Below are positions 15,534-24,407 of a stretch of 64,000 nucleotides of DNA, in pieces; positions within the stretch are counted from its first letter, which is position 1; each line of letters opens with the position of its first letter. A program made the translations under genes and the position numbers. Source of the stretch: a virus; IMG/VR virus record IMGVR_UViG_3300028197_001024, positions 1 through 64,000 of that record; one strand, written 5' to 3'. The notes under the pieces are model-generated. The model searched no databases. It had not been told where the DNA came from and saw nothing but the letters and a program-made list of their open reading frames with translations.

Positions 15534-16258
15534 TAGGAAATAGTGGAGATAGAGTATATCTTCAAGATGACAAAGTTATTAAAGAAGCAGGTGTTTATCC
15601 TATAAAGTTTAAACAACAAATGGATTGGTTAGCAAACTGTACCCATCCTAATTTTATAAAAATTAAACCTATTTCAGATACTTCATTTGAAATGAAAAAG
15701 TACCCTACATGGTATGACAAGATTTGTGAACAGCCTTTAATTAAATCAATTGATCAATTGGATGATCTTATTCATATTGCTAATGATTTTGATGGATATG
15801 GTGCTGATGTAGATACAAGATCATATTTAGATAAATTAGAAGGTAGAACCGGGTATAAGTATGAAGGTAATTTAGATGCGGCATCTTCATGGGGTTTTGT
15901 ACACGGAGACTTAACAGTAAGCAATATTCTTTATGATAAAGATTTTATATTTATAGATCCAAGAGGCACAGAAGAACAGAATTATTATGATTATGGAAAA
16001 CTGATGCAATCATTTGTAATGAAATATGAGGCCCATATATACAATGAAAGGAATTCTAAATATCTTAAGTTCTGTAGAGAAGCTGAAAATATAATGTATG
16101 AATGGTATGACGAATATCAATTAAAATTCTTTTTAGCAGTTCACCTATTAGGGGCCGTGCCTTTCTTTGAGCTAAATGAAAGATATGAATTGGCTGGTAT
16201 GTTCCTTAAAAAAGGTCATGAATTATTTGATGAATTAGAAATAAAATATAGTAAATGA
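15512..16258 (+). CDS. Aminoglycoside/choline kinase-like phosphotransferase
   Basis: A 248-aa kinase-fold protein. The catalytic loop is HGDLTVSNIL (H131, D133, N138) and the metal-binding motif is IDPRG (D149). The N-lobe is short and starts with a glycine-rich VGNSGDRVYL. APH-fold kinases next to HAD phosphatases and nucleotidyltransferases occur in capsule and LPS loci, where they phosphorylate small sugars or alcohols. It could also modify a glycan directly. It overlaps both neighbours and is therefore co-translated. Confidence 0.72.
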   Translation: MHTGKVLVGNSGDRVYLQDDKVIKEAGVYPIKFKQQMDWLANCTHPNFIKIKPISDTSFEMKKYPTWYDKICEQPLIKSIDQLDDLIHIANDFDGYGADVDTRSYLDKLEGRTGYKYEGNLDAASSWGFVHGDLTVSNILYDKDFIFIDPRGTEEQNYYDYGKLMQSFVMKYEAHIYNERNSKYLKFCREAENIMYEWYDEYQLKFFLAVHLLGAVPFFELNERYELAGMFLKKGHELFDELEIKYSK

Positions 16259-16959
16259 AAAGAGTAAGTAAAGCAATTATATTAGCAGCAGGTCGTTCAA
16301 CAAGATATGGCAAAAACAAATTAGTAGATCCTATCTTAGGTAAATCAACTGTTGAATATTGTATTGAATTTTGTATTGAGAATGGAATAGAAGATTGCTA
16401 TATTACAATCAGTAAAGCAGATTTCTTTTTTAAAGATAACGTAAAACTTTCTCATCCTATTATTGAAAAACTAAACAAATACAAAAAGGATATTAATATC
16501 TTTTATGAATTTCAAAAGGATGATGAATATGGACCAGGCGCCGCTATAAAGGTTTGGTCTGGTAAATTTAATGAAGCTTTCTTATGTTTATTTGGAGATA
16601 ATTACTACCAAGGAAATATAGGATTAGAATATCATGATCCAAACAGTACAGTTGTTACTTATAAAGATTATGAAACAAGAGCTAGGAATTTACAATTAGC
16701 ATCTATATTAGAAAATGTTGTTATTGAAAAACCGCATGGAATTGTTTCAGGAAGGTACTTCTGTGGTTATATGATATTTTCAAAAGAAGCATTTAATAAT
16801 CTTGACAGTATTAAAATGTCAAATAGAAATGAATATGAAATTACCCATTTGATTAACTCAATGGATAATTTAAAATTTGAAGAATTAGATATATGTTGGT
16901 ATGACTTAACATATGAAAATGATAAAGAAGTAATAGAAGAATTAATAAAAACATGTTAA
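16255..16959 (+). CDS. Sugar nucleotidyltransferase (GlmU/RmlA-type)
   Basis: A 234-aa NTP-transferase domain protein. Residues ~8-22 read IILAAGRSTRYGKNKL, the signature nucleotide-binding loop. LCLFGDNYYQ gives the catalytic Asp, and IEKPHGIVSG follows the usual EKP motif. It lacks a left-handed helix domain, so it is a single-activity pyrophosphorylase. It couples to the kinase by a four-base overlap and abuts the next gene. Together they would activate a sugar-1-phosphate. Confidence 0.82.
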   Translation: MKRVSKAIILAAGRSTRYGKNKLVDPILGKSTVEYCIEFCIENGIEDCYITISKADFFFKDNVKLSHPIIEKLNKYKKDINIFYEFQKDDEYGPGAAIKVWSGKFNEAFLCLFGDNYYQGNIGLEYHDPNSTVVTYKDYETRARNLQLASILENVVIEKPHGIVSGRYFCGYMIFSKEAFNNLDSIKMSNRNEYEITHLINSMDNLKFEELDICWYDLTYENDKEVIEELIKTC

Positions 16960-18222
16960 ATGGAAAATGTTAAAAAAATAGGTTTCTTTAAACTAGGTAA
17001 AGCGATTAAGTTTAATGAAAACAGTTGGAGTGCAATCGGTGGTGATTGTGAACCTAAACAATTAATCTGTTCAATTGCAAAAAGAAACCCTAATATTGAA
17101 TATTGGTTATTAAGCCCAAATGATTTAGGTAAGTTTAGAGCTAAACAAAAACCTAAAGTAAATTCTTTATTTGGCCCTCCTCCTACAGATGAACCCGTAG
17201 TTCCTAATAATATTAAGGAATTTCATTCAACTATGAAGGAGAGAAAATCTACTGATGAAACTGTTGAAATTATTCAAGGTTTAGATTTAGATTTTATTTT
17301 CTTTTATACTGGTCCAACAAGTACCGTTAATATTCCAGAGTATATTAATAAGAAAGATGGTACTGGTCAAGTTAAGTCATTAGACTTCTTTAAGTATTAT
17401 GCTGCTCCTATTATTAAATCAATGAATGAGTTGGAAAAGAAAGTTCCTATTGTTGGTTTACTTGTTGATAACCGTTATATTCTTGCATGTAAAGACTGGG
17501 GAATTAATAATAGACCAACTTATTACTTAGCACAAAATACATTTACTAAAGAAGAACAATATTTCTGTAACCCACCACTAAGAGATGTTAAAACTATTAC
17601 ATCTACTTATGAATATTCAGGCATTGAAACGGTATTCTTATTAGATAAGAAAAGATATGATACTGATGAATTATTTAAAATGAAAAAGACTGATTCATTT
17701 ATGATGTTACAGAATCAAGGTAAAGGTTCAGGTGGAATGGATCGTTGGGATCCAGTAAAAGAATATATTGTTGATCAAGAAATAGAGACTGATATTTACG
17801 GAAAATGGGATGATGAGATTAAGGAAATGTATCCTAAATGGTTTAAAGGAGAAACGAGAATTGAAACAATGACCGATGAATTACTTGGTACTAAATATAC
17901 ATTCTGTGTACCTATTAAAGAAGGTATGGTAACCTCTAAGTATGCCGAAATGCTACACTATGGTATTATACCATTCTTACACCCGTCTTACGACACCGAC
18001 TTTAATGTCTTTCCAGAAGGTCATTTTATTAGATGTAAATCAGCAGAGGATTTAAAAAAGAAAATTGAATTCTTAAATGCAAACCCAGAGCATTATAAGA
18101 AATTATTTTATAACCTACAAGAAAAGTATCTTAAGGATTCTTATTATACCGGAGAACATGTAGACAACAAGATCTGGGAATCTTATGAACGAGTAACTAA
18201 AACTGAAACTATAAATGTATAA
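16960..18222 (+). CDS. GT-B-like glycosyltransferase (tentative)
   Basis: A 420-aa protein of no family I recognise with certainty. The N-terminal ~200 residues alternate strands and helices. The C-terminal part has KYTFCVPIKEGMVTSKYAEM, then HYGIIPFLHPSYDTDF and a final helix with KYLKDSYY. That resembles the nucleotide-sugar half of GT-B enzymes, where a conserved acidic residue follows the 'SKYxEML..G.IP' turn. Placement between a nucleotidyltransferase and an epimerase supports a glycan role. A DNA-base glucosyltransferase is an alternative because a cytosine methyltransferase lies two genes on. Confidence 0.5.
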   Translation: MENVKKIGFFKLGKAIKFNENSWSAIGGDCEPKQLICSIAKRNPNIEYWLLSPNDLGKFRAKQKPKVNSLFGPPPTDEPVVPNNIKEFHSTMKERKSTDETVEIIQGLDLDFIFFYTGPTSTVNIPEYINKKDGTGQVKSLDFFKYYAAPIIKSMNELEKKVPIVGLLVDNRYILACKDWGINNRPTYYLAQNTFTKEEQYFCNPPLRDVKTITSTYEYSGIETVFLLDKKRYDTDELFKMKKTDSFMMLQNQGKGSGGMDRWDPVKEYIVDQEIETDIYGKWDDEIKEMYPKWFKGETRIETMTDELLGTKYTFCVPIKEGMVTSKYAEMLHYGIIPFLHPSYDTDFNVFPEGHFIRCKSAEDLKKKIEFLNANPEHYKKLFYNLQEKYLKDSYYTGEHVDNKIWESYERVTKTETINV

Positions 18223-19237
18223 TTCCGAAACAAAAATCCTAGTCACTGGTGGTGCTGGGTTCGTTGGTACAAATTTTATTAACGATTTATTAAATAGAGG
18301 TCATAATCCAAAATGCATTGCGGTTATTGATAACATGGAGCACGGTACTTATATTGCAAAGGTACATGACCAAATTGAAAATTTTCATAAAGTAGATATT
18401 AGAAATCAATATGTAGAAAACATTATCCAAGAGTTTTCACCCGATTATGTTTACCACTTTGCTGGTTTAGTTTCTATTTATGACTGCCATGAAGATCCGT
18501 ATGAAGCCGTAGATAATAATATCTTAGGAAGTATTAATGTAATGAATGGTTGTGTAAAGGCAGATGTAAAAAGAATTATCTTTAGTGAAACTTCTGCAGT
18601 ATATGAAAATTGTGAAATGCCTAAAGAAGGATTTAACGAAAAGCAATCTGATCCTACTACAATTTATTCTACTACTAAAGCATGCCTTGCTCTATTGGCA
18701 GAATCATATCAGAGAACTAAAGGTTTAAATTATACTGCATTAAGATACTTTAATGTTGCAGGGCCTCTACAAGATTATAATAGAACCATCCCACCTGTAT
18801 TTGCTGGGTTTATTTTAAGAATTAAAGGTAATCATAATCCTATAGTGTTTGGTGATTATATGAAAGCAAGAGATTATATTGATGTATCTGATGTTAATGC
18901 ATTTCATATTCTTTGTATGGAAAATGAAAACACTGCAAACCAAACATTTAATTTAGGTACTGGTAAAATGACAAACTTAATGGATCTTAAAAATATGATT
19001 GGTGAGATTATGGGAGTTGGTGAACCTACATTTGATCACTATGATCCTATTGCAGGTGAAGCTCTAAATATTAGAGGAGATATTTCTAAAGCTAAGTCAA
19101 TGGGATGGGAACCTAAAAAAGATATCAGAGATACGATAAAAGAAACGATAGTTTATCTTGAAGAAGAAATTAACCAAGGGACTATTGATCCACTAACATT
19201 TATGGAAAATTTAGAAATCGAAAAAGTAAAAATTTAA
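18215..19237 (+). CDS. NAD-dependent sugar epimerase/dehydratase (GalE-like)
   Basis: An extended SDR of 340 aa. The NAD motif is TGGAGFVGTNF, the active site has SETSAVYEN and YSTTKA (Tyr and Lys), and ALRYFNVAGP is typical of UDP-glucose 4-epimerase relatives. Substrate specificity cannot be fixed; UDP-hexose 4-epimerase or a related dehydratase are the main options. The start overlaps the upstream gene by eight bases and the next start follows by two, so it belongs to the same operon. Confidence 0.82.
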   Translation: MYNSETKILVTGGAGFVGTNFINDLLNRGHNPKCIAVIDNMEHGTYIAKVHDQIENFHKVDIRNQYVENIIQEFSPDYVYHFAGLVSIYDCHEDPYEAVDNNILGSINVMNGCVKADVKRIIFSETSAVYENCEMPKEGFNEKQSDPTTIYSTTKACLALLAESYQRTKGLNYTALRYFNVAGPLQDYNRTIPPVFAGFILRIKGNHNPIVFGDYMKARDYIDVSDVNAFHILCMENENTANQTFNLGTGKMTNLMDLKNMIGEIMGVGEPTFDHYDPIAGEALNIRGDISKAKSMGWEPKKDIRDTIKETIVYLEEEINQGTIDPLTFMENLEIEKVKI

Positions 19238-19238
19238 T

Positions 19239-20501
19239 ATGGAAAAAGAATTAAAATGGGGTACTATGATTCCGTTAATCGGTGGGAGTGCAATAGGTTG
19301 TAAAAAATCTGCAGGTAATGAGCCAGCATTTCATTTAAGCTATGAAGCAATGGCTGCTAATGAAAGTCATATCGAAAAATATTGGCCAGAAGTACCTATG
19401 TACAGATTAGATCATGAAGATTTAGATATACCTGAGAAAACATTTCAAGAAGTAGATTATGTAAATTCTGTTTGCCCGTGTGCAGGTTTGTCACAGTTAA
19501 ATTCTGCGAAAGGTAGTGCATCATCTAGAGGATCCGATGCGGTTCAAAATCAATGGATGTATAATTCAGCAGAGTATGTTTTGGAGAATGTTAAACCTAA
19601 AGTACTTTGGGGAGAAAATGCACCAGGGCTTTTTACTAAAATGGGAGAAGGTGTTGTTGACAATCTTAAAGCCATCGGTGAGAAATATGGATATAGCTTT
19701 TCATTAATTAAAACTAACACTGAGTTGCATGGAATTCCACAAAGAAGAATAAGAACATTTTATTTCTTTTGGAATACACCAACAGTTCCTATGTTAAGTT
19801 GGAAGTTTAGAGAAAAGAAAAATCTTATTGATTATCTTAATGAAATACCAGAAGATGCTACACAACAGGATATGTTTATGGTTGAAGGCAAAGTCAGTGA
19901 TCATTTTAAACCTTACGAATATGTTTTAGAAAAAGAAGGTTTAACGCATTCTGAATTTGCTGCCAAATTTAAAAAGGGTACTATCGCTCAATATCTAGAA
20001 AAGAATGAATTAATACCTGATTGTATTAAATGGTTAGAAAAACATTATCCTAAAAGAGGGTTTTCAAATAAAAAATCTACAAAGACTTTTATTGATATGC
20101 TAGAACACCAAGAATACAAAACGAGCCAAGGTTTAGGTTACTGGGATGCATCACCGCATTTCTTCCATGATTCTTTTTCTGCCCTTATAGGTAGAAACAT
20201 GTTTAATGGTGTTCATCCTATAGAAAACAGATATCTTAATGTAAGAGAAATGCTTCACTTAATGGGGCTACCTTTAGATTTTGGTATTGAAAGTTCAAGG
20301 CAAGTAAATCATATTGCACAAAATGTACCAGTTACTACTGCAATGGATATGGCAGATGAAGTAAAGAAATTTTGTAATGGAGAAGCTAAGATGACAAATT
20401 ACACCTTCTTAAAACAAGATAATACTAGTCACAAAATAATTGACTCTACTGAAATTGGAGCAGAACCAAAAAAGAAGTATAAAGTAAAAAGTATAATTTA
20501 A
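19239..20501 (+). CDS. DNA cytosine-C5 methyltransferase (divergent)
   Basis: A 420-aa Dcm-type enzyme. The catalytic Pro-Cys (P80-C81 in SVCPCAGLS), ENAPG (E126, motif VI), IPQRRIRTF (motif VIII), RYLNVREMLHLMGLP (motif IX) and QNVPVTTAMDMADE (motif X) are present in order. Motif I is unusual, with PLIGGSAIG instead of FxGxGG. A region of ~150 residues between motifs VIII and IX probably holds target recognition. It likely makes 5-methylcytosine, either against host restriction or as a base for further modification. It sits inside the sugar cassette rather than with replication genes. Confidence 0.85.
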   Translation: MEKELKWGTMIPLIGGSAIGCKKSAGNEPAFHLSYEAMAANESHIEKYWPEVPMYRLDHEDLDIPEKTFQEVDYVNSVCPCAGLSQLNSAKGSASSRGSDAVQNQWMYNSAEYVLENVKPKVLWGENAPGLFTKMGEGVVDNLKAIGEKYGYSFSLIKTNTELHGIPQRRIRTFYFFWNTPTVPMLSWKFREKKNLIDYLNEIPEDATQQDMFMVEGKVSDHFKPYEYVLEKEGLTHSEFAAKFKKGTIAQYLEKNELIPDCIKWLEKHYPKRGFSNKKSTKTFIDMLEHQEYKTSQGLGYWDASPHFFHDSFSALIGRNMFNGVHPIENRYLNVREMLHLMGLPLDFGIESSRQVNHIAQNVPVTTAMDMADEVKKFCNGEAKMTNYTFLKQDNTSHKIIDSTEIGAEPKKKYKVKSII

Positions 20502-20508
20502 ATTAATT

Positions 20509-21525
20509 ATGAAAGATAAAGGATTAGCCATAGGTATATCAAGCCTAGAGTTTACTAATATCTTATGTAGTTATTATCCTAAAGGGATCAAAGAAAAATT
20601 TGATATCTATTTATTTGTGGATGATACTAAAATAGATTTAGAAAAGCTTCAGTGTATTTTTGAAGAGCATGATTTAGATATTTTTAAAAATGCAAAGATT
20701 ATAATTTTAAATGACCTTTATAACCATTACATAGAAAAACATGGTTACGAAGGAAGATCAAAAGAATTTCTATTAAGTCATGGCTGCCTCTTTAAAATAT
20801 TAATGCCTATATACTTAAAGGAAAAATTTGGAGTAAAAAGAACATTAGTATCAGATGATGATGTATTTATTTTAAACGATCTTAGTTATATGTGGGATGA
20901 ATATGAAGAGTTTGGCATAAAAAAGGAAAACTTATTTTACATTAGAAATAAAGATAAGTATGAAGTCATGGATTGTTTTAACGGTATTTTTGAATCTAAT
21001 TTTAGCTTAGATGAAATGAATGCCCTTTCCATAAATGCAGGCAATATAATATATGGAGAAGATCCTAAATTAGAATATTACTTTGAGAGATTTATGAAAC
21101 ACCCATTTATACATCATCAGTATTTTAATTTTACTGGGTATACAAGTTGGACTGTAGAACAAAGATTCCATCACTTTAATGTTCATAGGTATTTAGCAGA
21201 AGGAAGAAAGGTTAAATTTACTGAAAGTAAAGACTTAAGATTAATGCAGAATAGAGACAAGATGATGAAAGCAGGTACACCACCAGACAAATATCTTAAA
21301 GTAGTTGTACCTTCTATAATTCATTATGCAATAGGTGTAAAGAAGCCTCTATGGTTAAATGATTTTTTACCAGGATTAGAATGGAGATACGGTTTTAAGT
21401 ATGAAGCAAAATACGAACTTAAAAATATCTTATACGATAAAAATTGGTCACCGCCTTCGTTTAAAAGTATACAAAAGAATGGATTTATATTAAAAAAGGA
21501 ATTAAAAACAAAATCAATATTTTAA
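20509..21525 (+). CDS. Probable glycosyltransferase, GT-A/GT8-like
   Basis: A 338-aa protein seven bases after the methyltransferase. VKRTLVSDDDVFILND (~114-128) carries a DxD metal/nucleotide-sugar motif preceded by a long strand-helix region, as in GT8- or GT32-like enzymes. A later INAGNIIYGEDP fits the acceptor side. The basic C-terminus has no membrane segment. The sugar donor and acceptor are unknown. Confidence 0.6.
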   Translation: MKDKGLAIGISSLEFTNILCSYYPKGIKEKFDIYLFVDDTKIDLEKLQCIFEEHDLDIFKNAKIIILNDLYNHYIEKHGYEGRSKEFLLSHGCLFKILMPIYLKEKFGVKRTLVSDDDVFILNDLSYMWDEYEEFGIKKENLFYIRNKDKYEVMDCFNGIFESNFSLDEMNALSINAGNIIYGEDPKLEYYFERFMKHPFIHHQYFNFTGYTSWTVEQRFHHFNVHRYLAEGRKVKFTESKDLRLMQNRDKMMKAGTPPDKYLKVVVPSIIHYAIGVKKPLWLNDFLPGLEWRYGFKYEAKYELKNILYDKNWSPPSFKSIQKNGFILKKELKTKSIF

Positions 21526-21551
21526 AAGATAAAATTACAAAAAGAAAATAG

Positions 21552-22349
21552 ATGAAAGATAGAAAAAGTATACCTGTTATTGGAGTTCCTGTAGTAAATG
21601 GAGTTCATTGGGTAAAAAGATTAATGCTATCAGTTGATTACCCTGTAGATAATTTATTTATAATTAATAATAATGGAAGAGGAGAAATTAATGAAGAATT
21701 AGATAAGTTAAAAAATATATCTAATAAATTTATTAAGAATATACACATTACACATTTACCTAGTAATTTAGGAGTCCCGGCAGCTTGGAATTTAATTATT
21801 AAATCATTTTTAATGGAGCCTTATTGGATAATTTCTAACCATGATGTTGCCTTTTCACCTGGTTTATTAGAAGAATTTTCAAATATGGCTCAGGATAAAC
21901 AAATAAGTATGATTCATCCTAGAGCAGGTGTATTTGGTGTAGGTACATATGATTTATTTGCTATAACTGAAATAGGGGTAAAAACGATAGGATTATTTGA
22001 TGAAAATTTATATCCTGCTTATGGAGAAGATACTGATTATATAATGAGAGTTCTAAATTTAAATCCAAAGGTTTGTAGAGGATTGACTTATACTTATTTA
22101 CATGGAAAAGAAATAGCCGATTGTGTCAATTATGAAAATAATGGTCGACAAACGTCTAAAGAAGAACCTCAAATGCAAGAAAAATTAAATAATGTTAATT
22201 ATAAAAATTACAAATATTTAGATGAAAAATGGGGAGAGCATTGGAGAGGTTTAACTCCTTATAAATTTCCTTTTAATAATAAAGAATATTCTAATTCTTA
22301 CACTTCATGGGATATAGATTATATAAGAGAAAAATATTTAGACTTTTAA
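21552..22349 (+). CDS. Glycosyltransferase family 2-like
   Basis: A 265-aa GT-A protein. PVIGVPVVNG begins the fold; IINNNGRGEI and LPSNLGVPAAWNLI are typical of rhamnosyltransferase-type GT2 enzymes. SNHDVAFSPG holds the metal site and AYGEDTDYIMRV the catalytic acidic pair. It is the last cassette gene before the replication block. Its low GC resembles its neighbours, so no recent transfer is evident. Confidence 0.75.
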   Translation: MKDRKSIPVIGVPVVNGVHWVKRLMLSVDYPVDNLFIINNNGRGEINEELDKLKNISNKFIKNIHITHLPSNLGVPAAWNLIIKSFLMEPYWIISNHDVAFSPGLLEEFSNMAQDKQISMIHPRAGVFGVGTYDLFAITEIGVKTIGLFDENLYPAYGEDTDYIMRVLNLNPKVCRGLTYTYLHGKEIADCVNYENNGRQTSKEEPQMQEKLNNVNYKNYKYLDEKWGEHWRGLTPYKFPFNNKEYSNSYTSWDIDYIREKYLDF

Positions 22350-22414
22350 AAATAAGGTATTAAGTATTTACTAATAATAATTTTGTACAAATAAGTAAAC
22401 TAAGTAACAATAAT

Positions 22415-22430
22415 CAATATAATAATAAAC
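22415..22430 (+). promoter_or_regulatory. CAATATAATAATAAAC leader motif
   Basis: Lies 30 bases before the clamp ATG at 22445. It is embedded in a 95-base A/T-rich gap that otherwise holds nothing recognisable. Confidence 0.45.
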
Positions 22431-22444
22431 AAATAATATTTTAA

Positions 22445-23194
22445 ATGGAAACAAAAATTAACAAAATTGACGGTTATGAATTAAGTTCATTCGTTCGCAA
22501 ATTACTTCCAATTGACAAATTCATCTTTATGAAAATCGCAAAAGAGGGTACTGTATCTTCTGTGTATTTCCCTGAGAGGGATGCCGTAAAATTGGTTAAC
22601 ACACCTACCTCAGATATATTTGAGGCTGATATTGAAAACCCAGTAAAGGTAAGCTTTTACAATGGTACTAAAGTTATTGATGCATTAAGCCATTTTAATG
22701 GTGATGTAAAAGGTCGCATTAAATATACTGAATATGATGGAGAATTAATGGCAAGTGATTTTATTTTAGAAAATGAAGATCTTCAGATTAATTTAGCCTG
22801 TACAGATCCTTCGTTATCTTTTATGGAAATGAGTAAAGAAGAAACTGACCGAGCGTTTGATGTGGATTCTAAAATGTTTAGTTTTGATTTACTTACTACT
22901 CATGTAGATAAAATGAAATCATTATTTAATTTAGATAAAGATGAGGATATCTTTACTCTCTATATTGGAGAAAAAGGAATTAACATTAAAGGTACTTCTT
23001 ATGACGCTACGCTATGTCACTCTTATGATTCTGATGTAGAGAAAGGTTCAAAGGTTGTCATATACAAAAAATATGTTAATCTTCTAGATAAAGAAAATTA
23101 TAAGGTAAGTGTATGTGAAAACAAGGTTGTTTTCAAATCATTAGATACAAATACACACCTTACTGTGGCTGTGGCCATTACTGATGAGGATTAA
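22445..23194 (+). CDS. gp45: DNA polymerase sliding clamp (gp45-like)
   Basis: A 249-aa protein (T4 gp45 is 228). The composition and repeated strand-helix pattern fit a two-domain trimeric clamp: SSFVRKLLPIDKFIFMKIAK, later SMFSFDLLTTHVDKMKSLF and the final VVIYKKYVNLL strand. There is no short diagnostic motif, so the call relies on shape and position. It lies directly before the polymerase C-half, with uvsX and gp41 following, an order reminiscent of T4's 45...43...uvsX-41. Own leader motif before, terminator after. Confidence 0.65.
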   Translation: METKINKIDGYELSSFVRKLLPIDKFIFMKIAKEGTVSSVYFPERDAVKLVNTPTSDIFEADIENPVKVSFYNGTKVIDALSHFNGDVKGRIKYTEYDGELMASDFILENEDLQINLACTDPSLSFMEMSKEETDRAFDVDSKMFSFDLLTTHVDKMKSLFNLDKDEDIFTLYIGEKGINIKGTSYDATLCHSYDSDVEKGSKVVIYKKYVNLLDKENYKVSVCENKVVFKSLDTNTHLTVAVAITDED

Positions 23195-23210
23195 TAATAC
23201 CTCAAATATA

Positions 23211-23238
23211 AAAAGGGCATCATAATCGGTGCCCTTTT
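23211..23238 (+). terminator. Intrinsic terminator after the clamp gene
   Basis: A 9-bp perfect stem AAAAGGGCA/TGCCCTTTT with a 10-base loop. It separates the clamp from the polymerase C-half, which therefore needs its own promoter or readthrough. Confidence 0.8.
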
Positions 23239-23258
23239 AAACTTTCTTTAATCTTACC

Positions 23259-23272
23259 GTATAAAAATAAAA
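23259..23272 (+). promoter_or_regulatory. GTATAAAAATAAAA leader motif
   Basis: Touches the ATG at 23273, which is close for a promoter, and follows the clamp terminator by 20 bases. It may be a translation leader. Confidence 0.3.
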
Positions 23273-24391
23273 ATGACAGAGGAATTACAAAAAATCAACG
23301 AAGAAGCATCAAAATTCTATAATTACGAACAGGCTGTTAAATTAATGCTTAACTCTATTTACGGTGCATTTGGTAATCCTTATTTTTATTTCTTTAATGT
23401 TGATATTGCAGAAACTATTACACTCCAAGGTAAAGATGCAATTCTATATACTGAACAATTAGTTAATAAGTATTTTAAGGAATTCTGGCATAAGGATTTA
23501 CCAGCTCATGCTGCTATGGGTATTACTGTAACTGGTAAAATTGAAAAACCTGTAGGTATTTATATTGATACAGATTCAGTGTATGTTAAATTTGATGAAG
23601 TAATTCAAAAATCAGAAGGCTGGGTTGGTGATGAAAAAGAATTTATACTTAAGCTTTATAAGGTTAGGTTAAATGGTTACATAGAAAAGATTCTACAAAA
23701 ATATGCAGATGATAATAATGCAGAAAACTTTTTATCTTTTGAATTAGAAAGTATTGCTAAAAATGCAATATGGTTGGCAAAGAAAAAGTATATGCAGAAT
23801 ATAGTTTGGAAGGATCCTGATATTCATTACGATGATCTCTCTAAGATTAGTTCAAAAGGATTTGAAATCATTCAGTCATCTACCCCTATTTTTGCAAGAG
23901 AAAAACTAAAAGAACTATTAACTTATATCTTTTCTGTTAGTGAATTAGATATGGGAGCCTTTGCTTCTTTACTTAAAGATGTTAAAAGGCAATTTAGATT
24001 AGCCAATGTTGATCAAATTAGTTTTTCAAGAAAAGTAAATAATTATCAAAAGTATATTGTAAATGATTATGAGCAATTTGAAATTGCATCAAAATGTCCA
24101 ATTGGTGTAAGATCTGCAGGCTATCATAATTACTTACTAAATAATTCAGGCAAGAAAGGTAAATATCAACCACTAGGAAATGGTGAAAAATGTAAAATGT
24201 ATTTTTCTGAAGATAAGTCATGTGATGTGTTTGCTTATGCACCAGGTGATTTTCCTTATGAGTTCGCGCCTAAAATAGATTATGATAGGCAATTTGAAAA
24301 AACAATATTGGATCCTATAAACAGAGTTGTTACTGCTATGGGTTTTAAAGGATTTAACAGAAATCTTATTTACACAACCAGCCTATTTTAA
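23273..24391 (+). CDS. gp43: DNA polymerase family B, C-terminal half (motifs B and C, thumb)
   Basis: A 372-aa protein starting in the fingers, just before motif B (KLMLNSIYGAFGNP, ~23-36), then motif C YIDTDSVYV (D99/D101). A long thumb region ends with FNRNLIYTTSLF, where clamp-binding tails of T4-like polymerases lie. It has no exonuclease and no motif A; those are on the 5498-6904 gene. It has an ATG, its own leader and a terminator ahead, so it should be made as a separate polypeptide that joins its partner. Position beside gp45 and uvsX suggests this half kept the ancestral locus. Confidence 0.9.
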   Translation: MTEELQKINEEASKFYNYEQAVKLMLNSIYGAFGNPYFYFFNVDIAETITLQGKDAILYTEQLVNKYFKEFWHKDLPAHAAMGITVTGKIEKPVGIYIDTDSVYVKFDEVIQKSEGWVGDEKEFILKLYKVRLNGYIEKILQKYADDNNAENFLSFELESIAKNAIWLAKKKYMQNIVWKDPDIHYDDLSKISSKGFEIIQSSTPIFAREKLKELLTYIFSVSELDMGAFASLLKDVKRQFRLANVDQISFSRKVNNYQKYIVNDYEQFEIASKCPIGVRSAGYHNYLLNNSGKKGKYQPLGNGEKCKMYFSEDKSCDVFAYAPGDFPYEFAPKIDYDRQFEKTILDPINRVVTAMGFKGFNRNLIYTTSLF

Positions 24392-24407
24392 TAAAAATAA
24401 AATAAAG

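Noticed and set aside
6800-23300. Split intein joining the two polymerase halves
   Set aside because: Neither half carries an intein-like extension; each begins and ends within normal polymerase sequence, and no splice-type Cys/Ser and His-Asn pairs flank the break.
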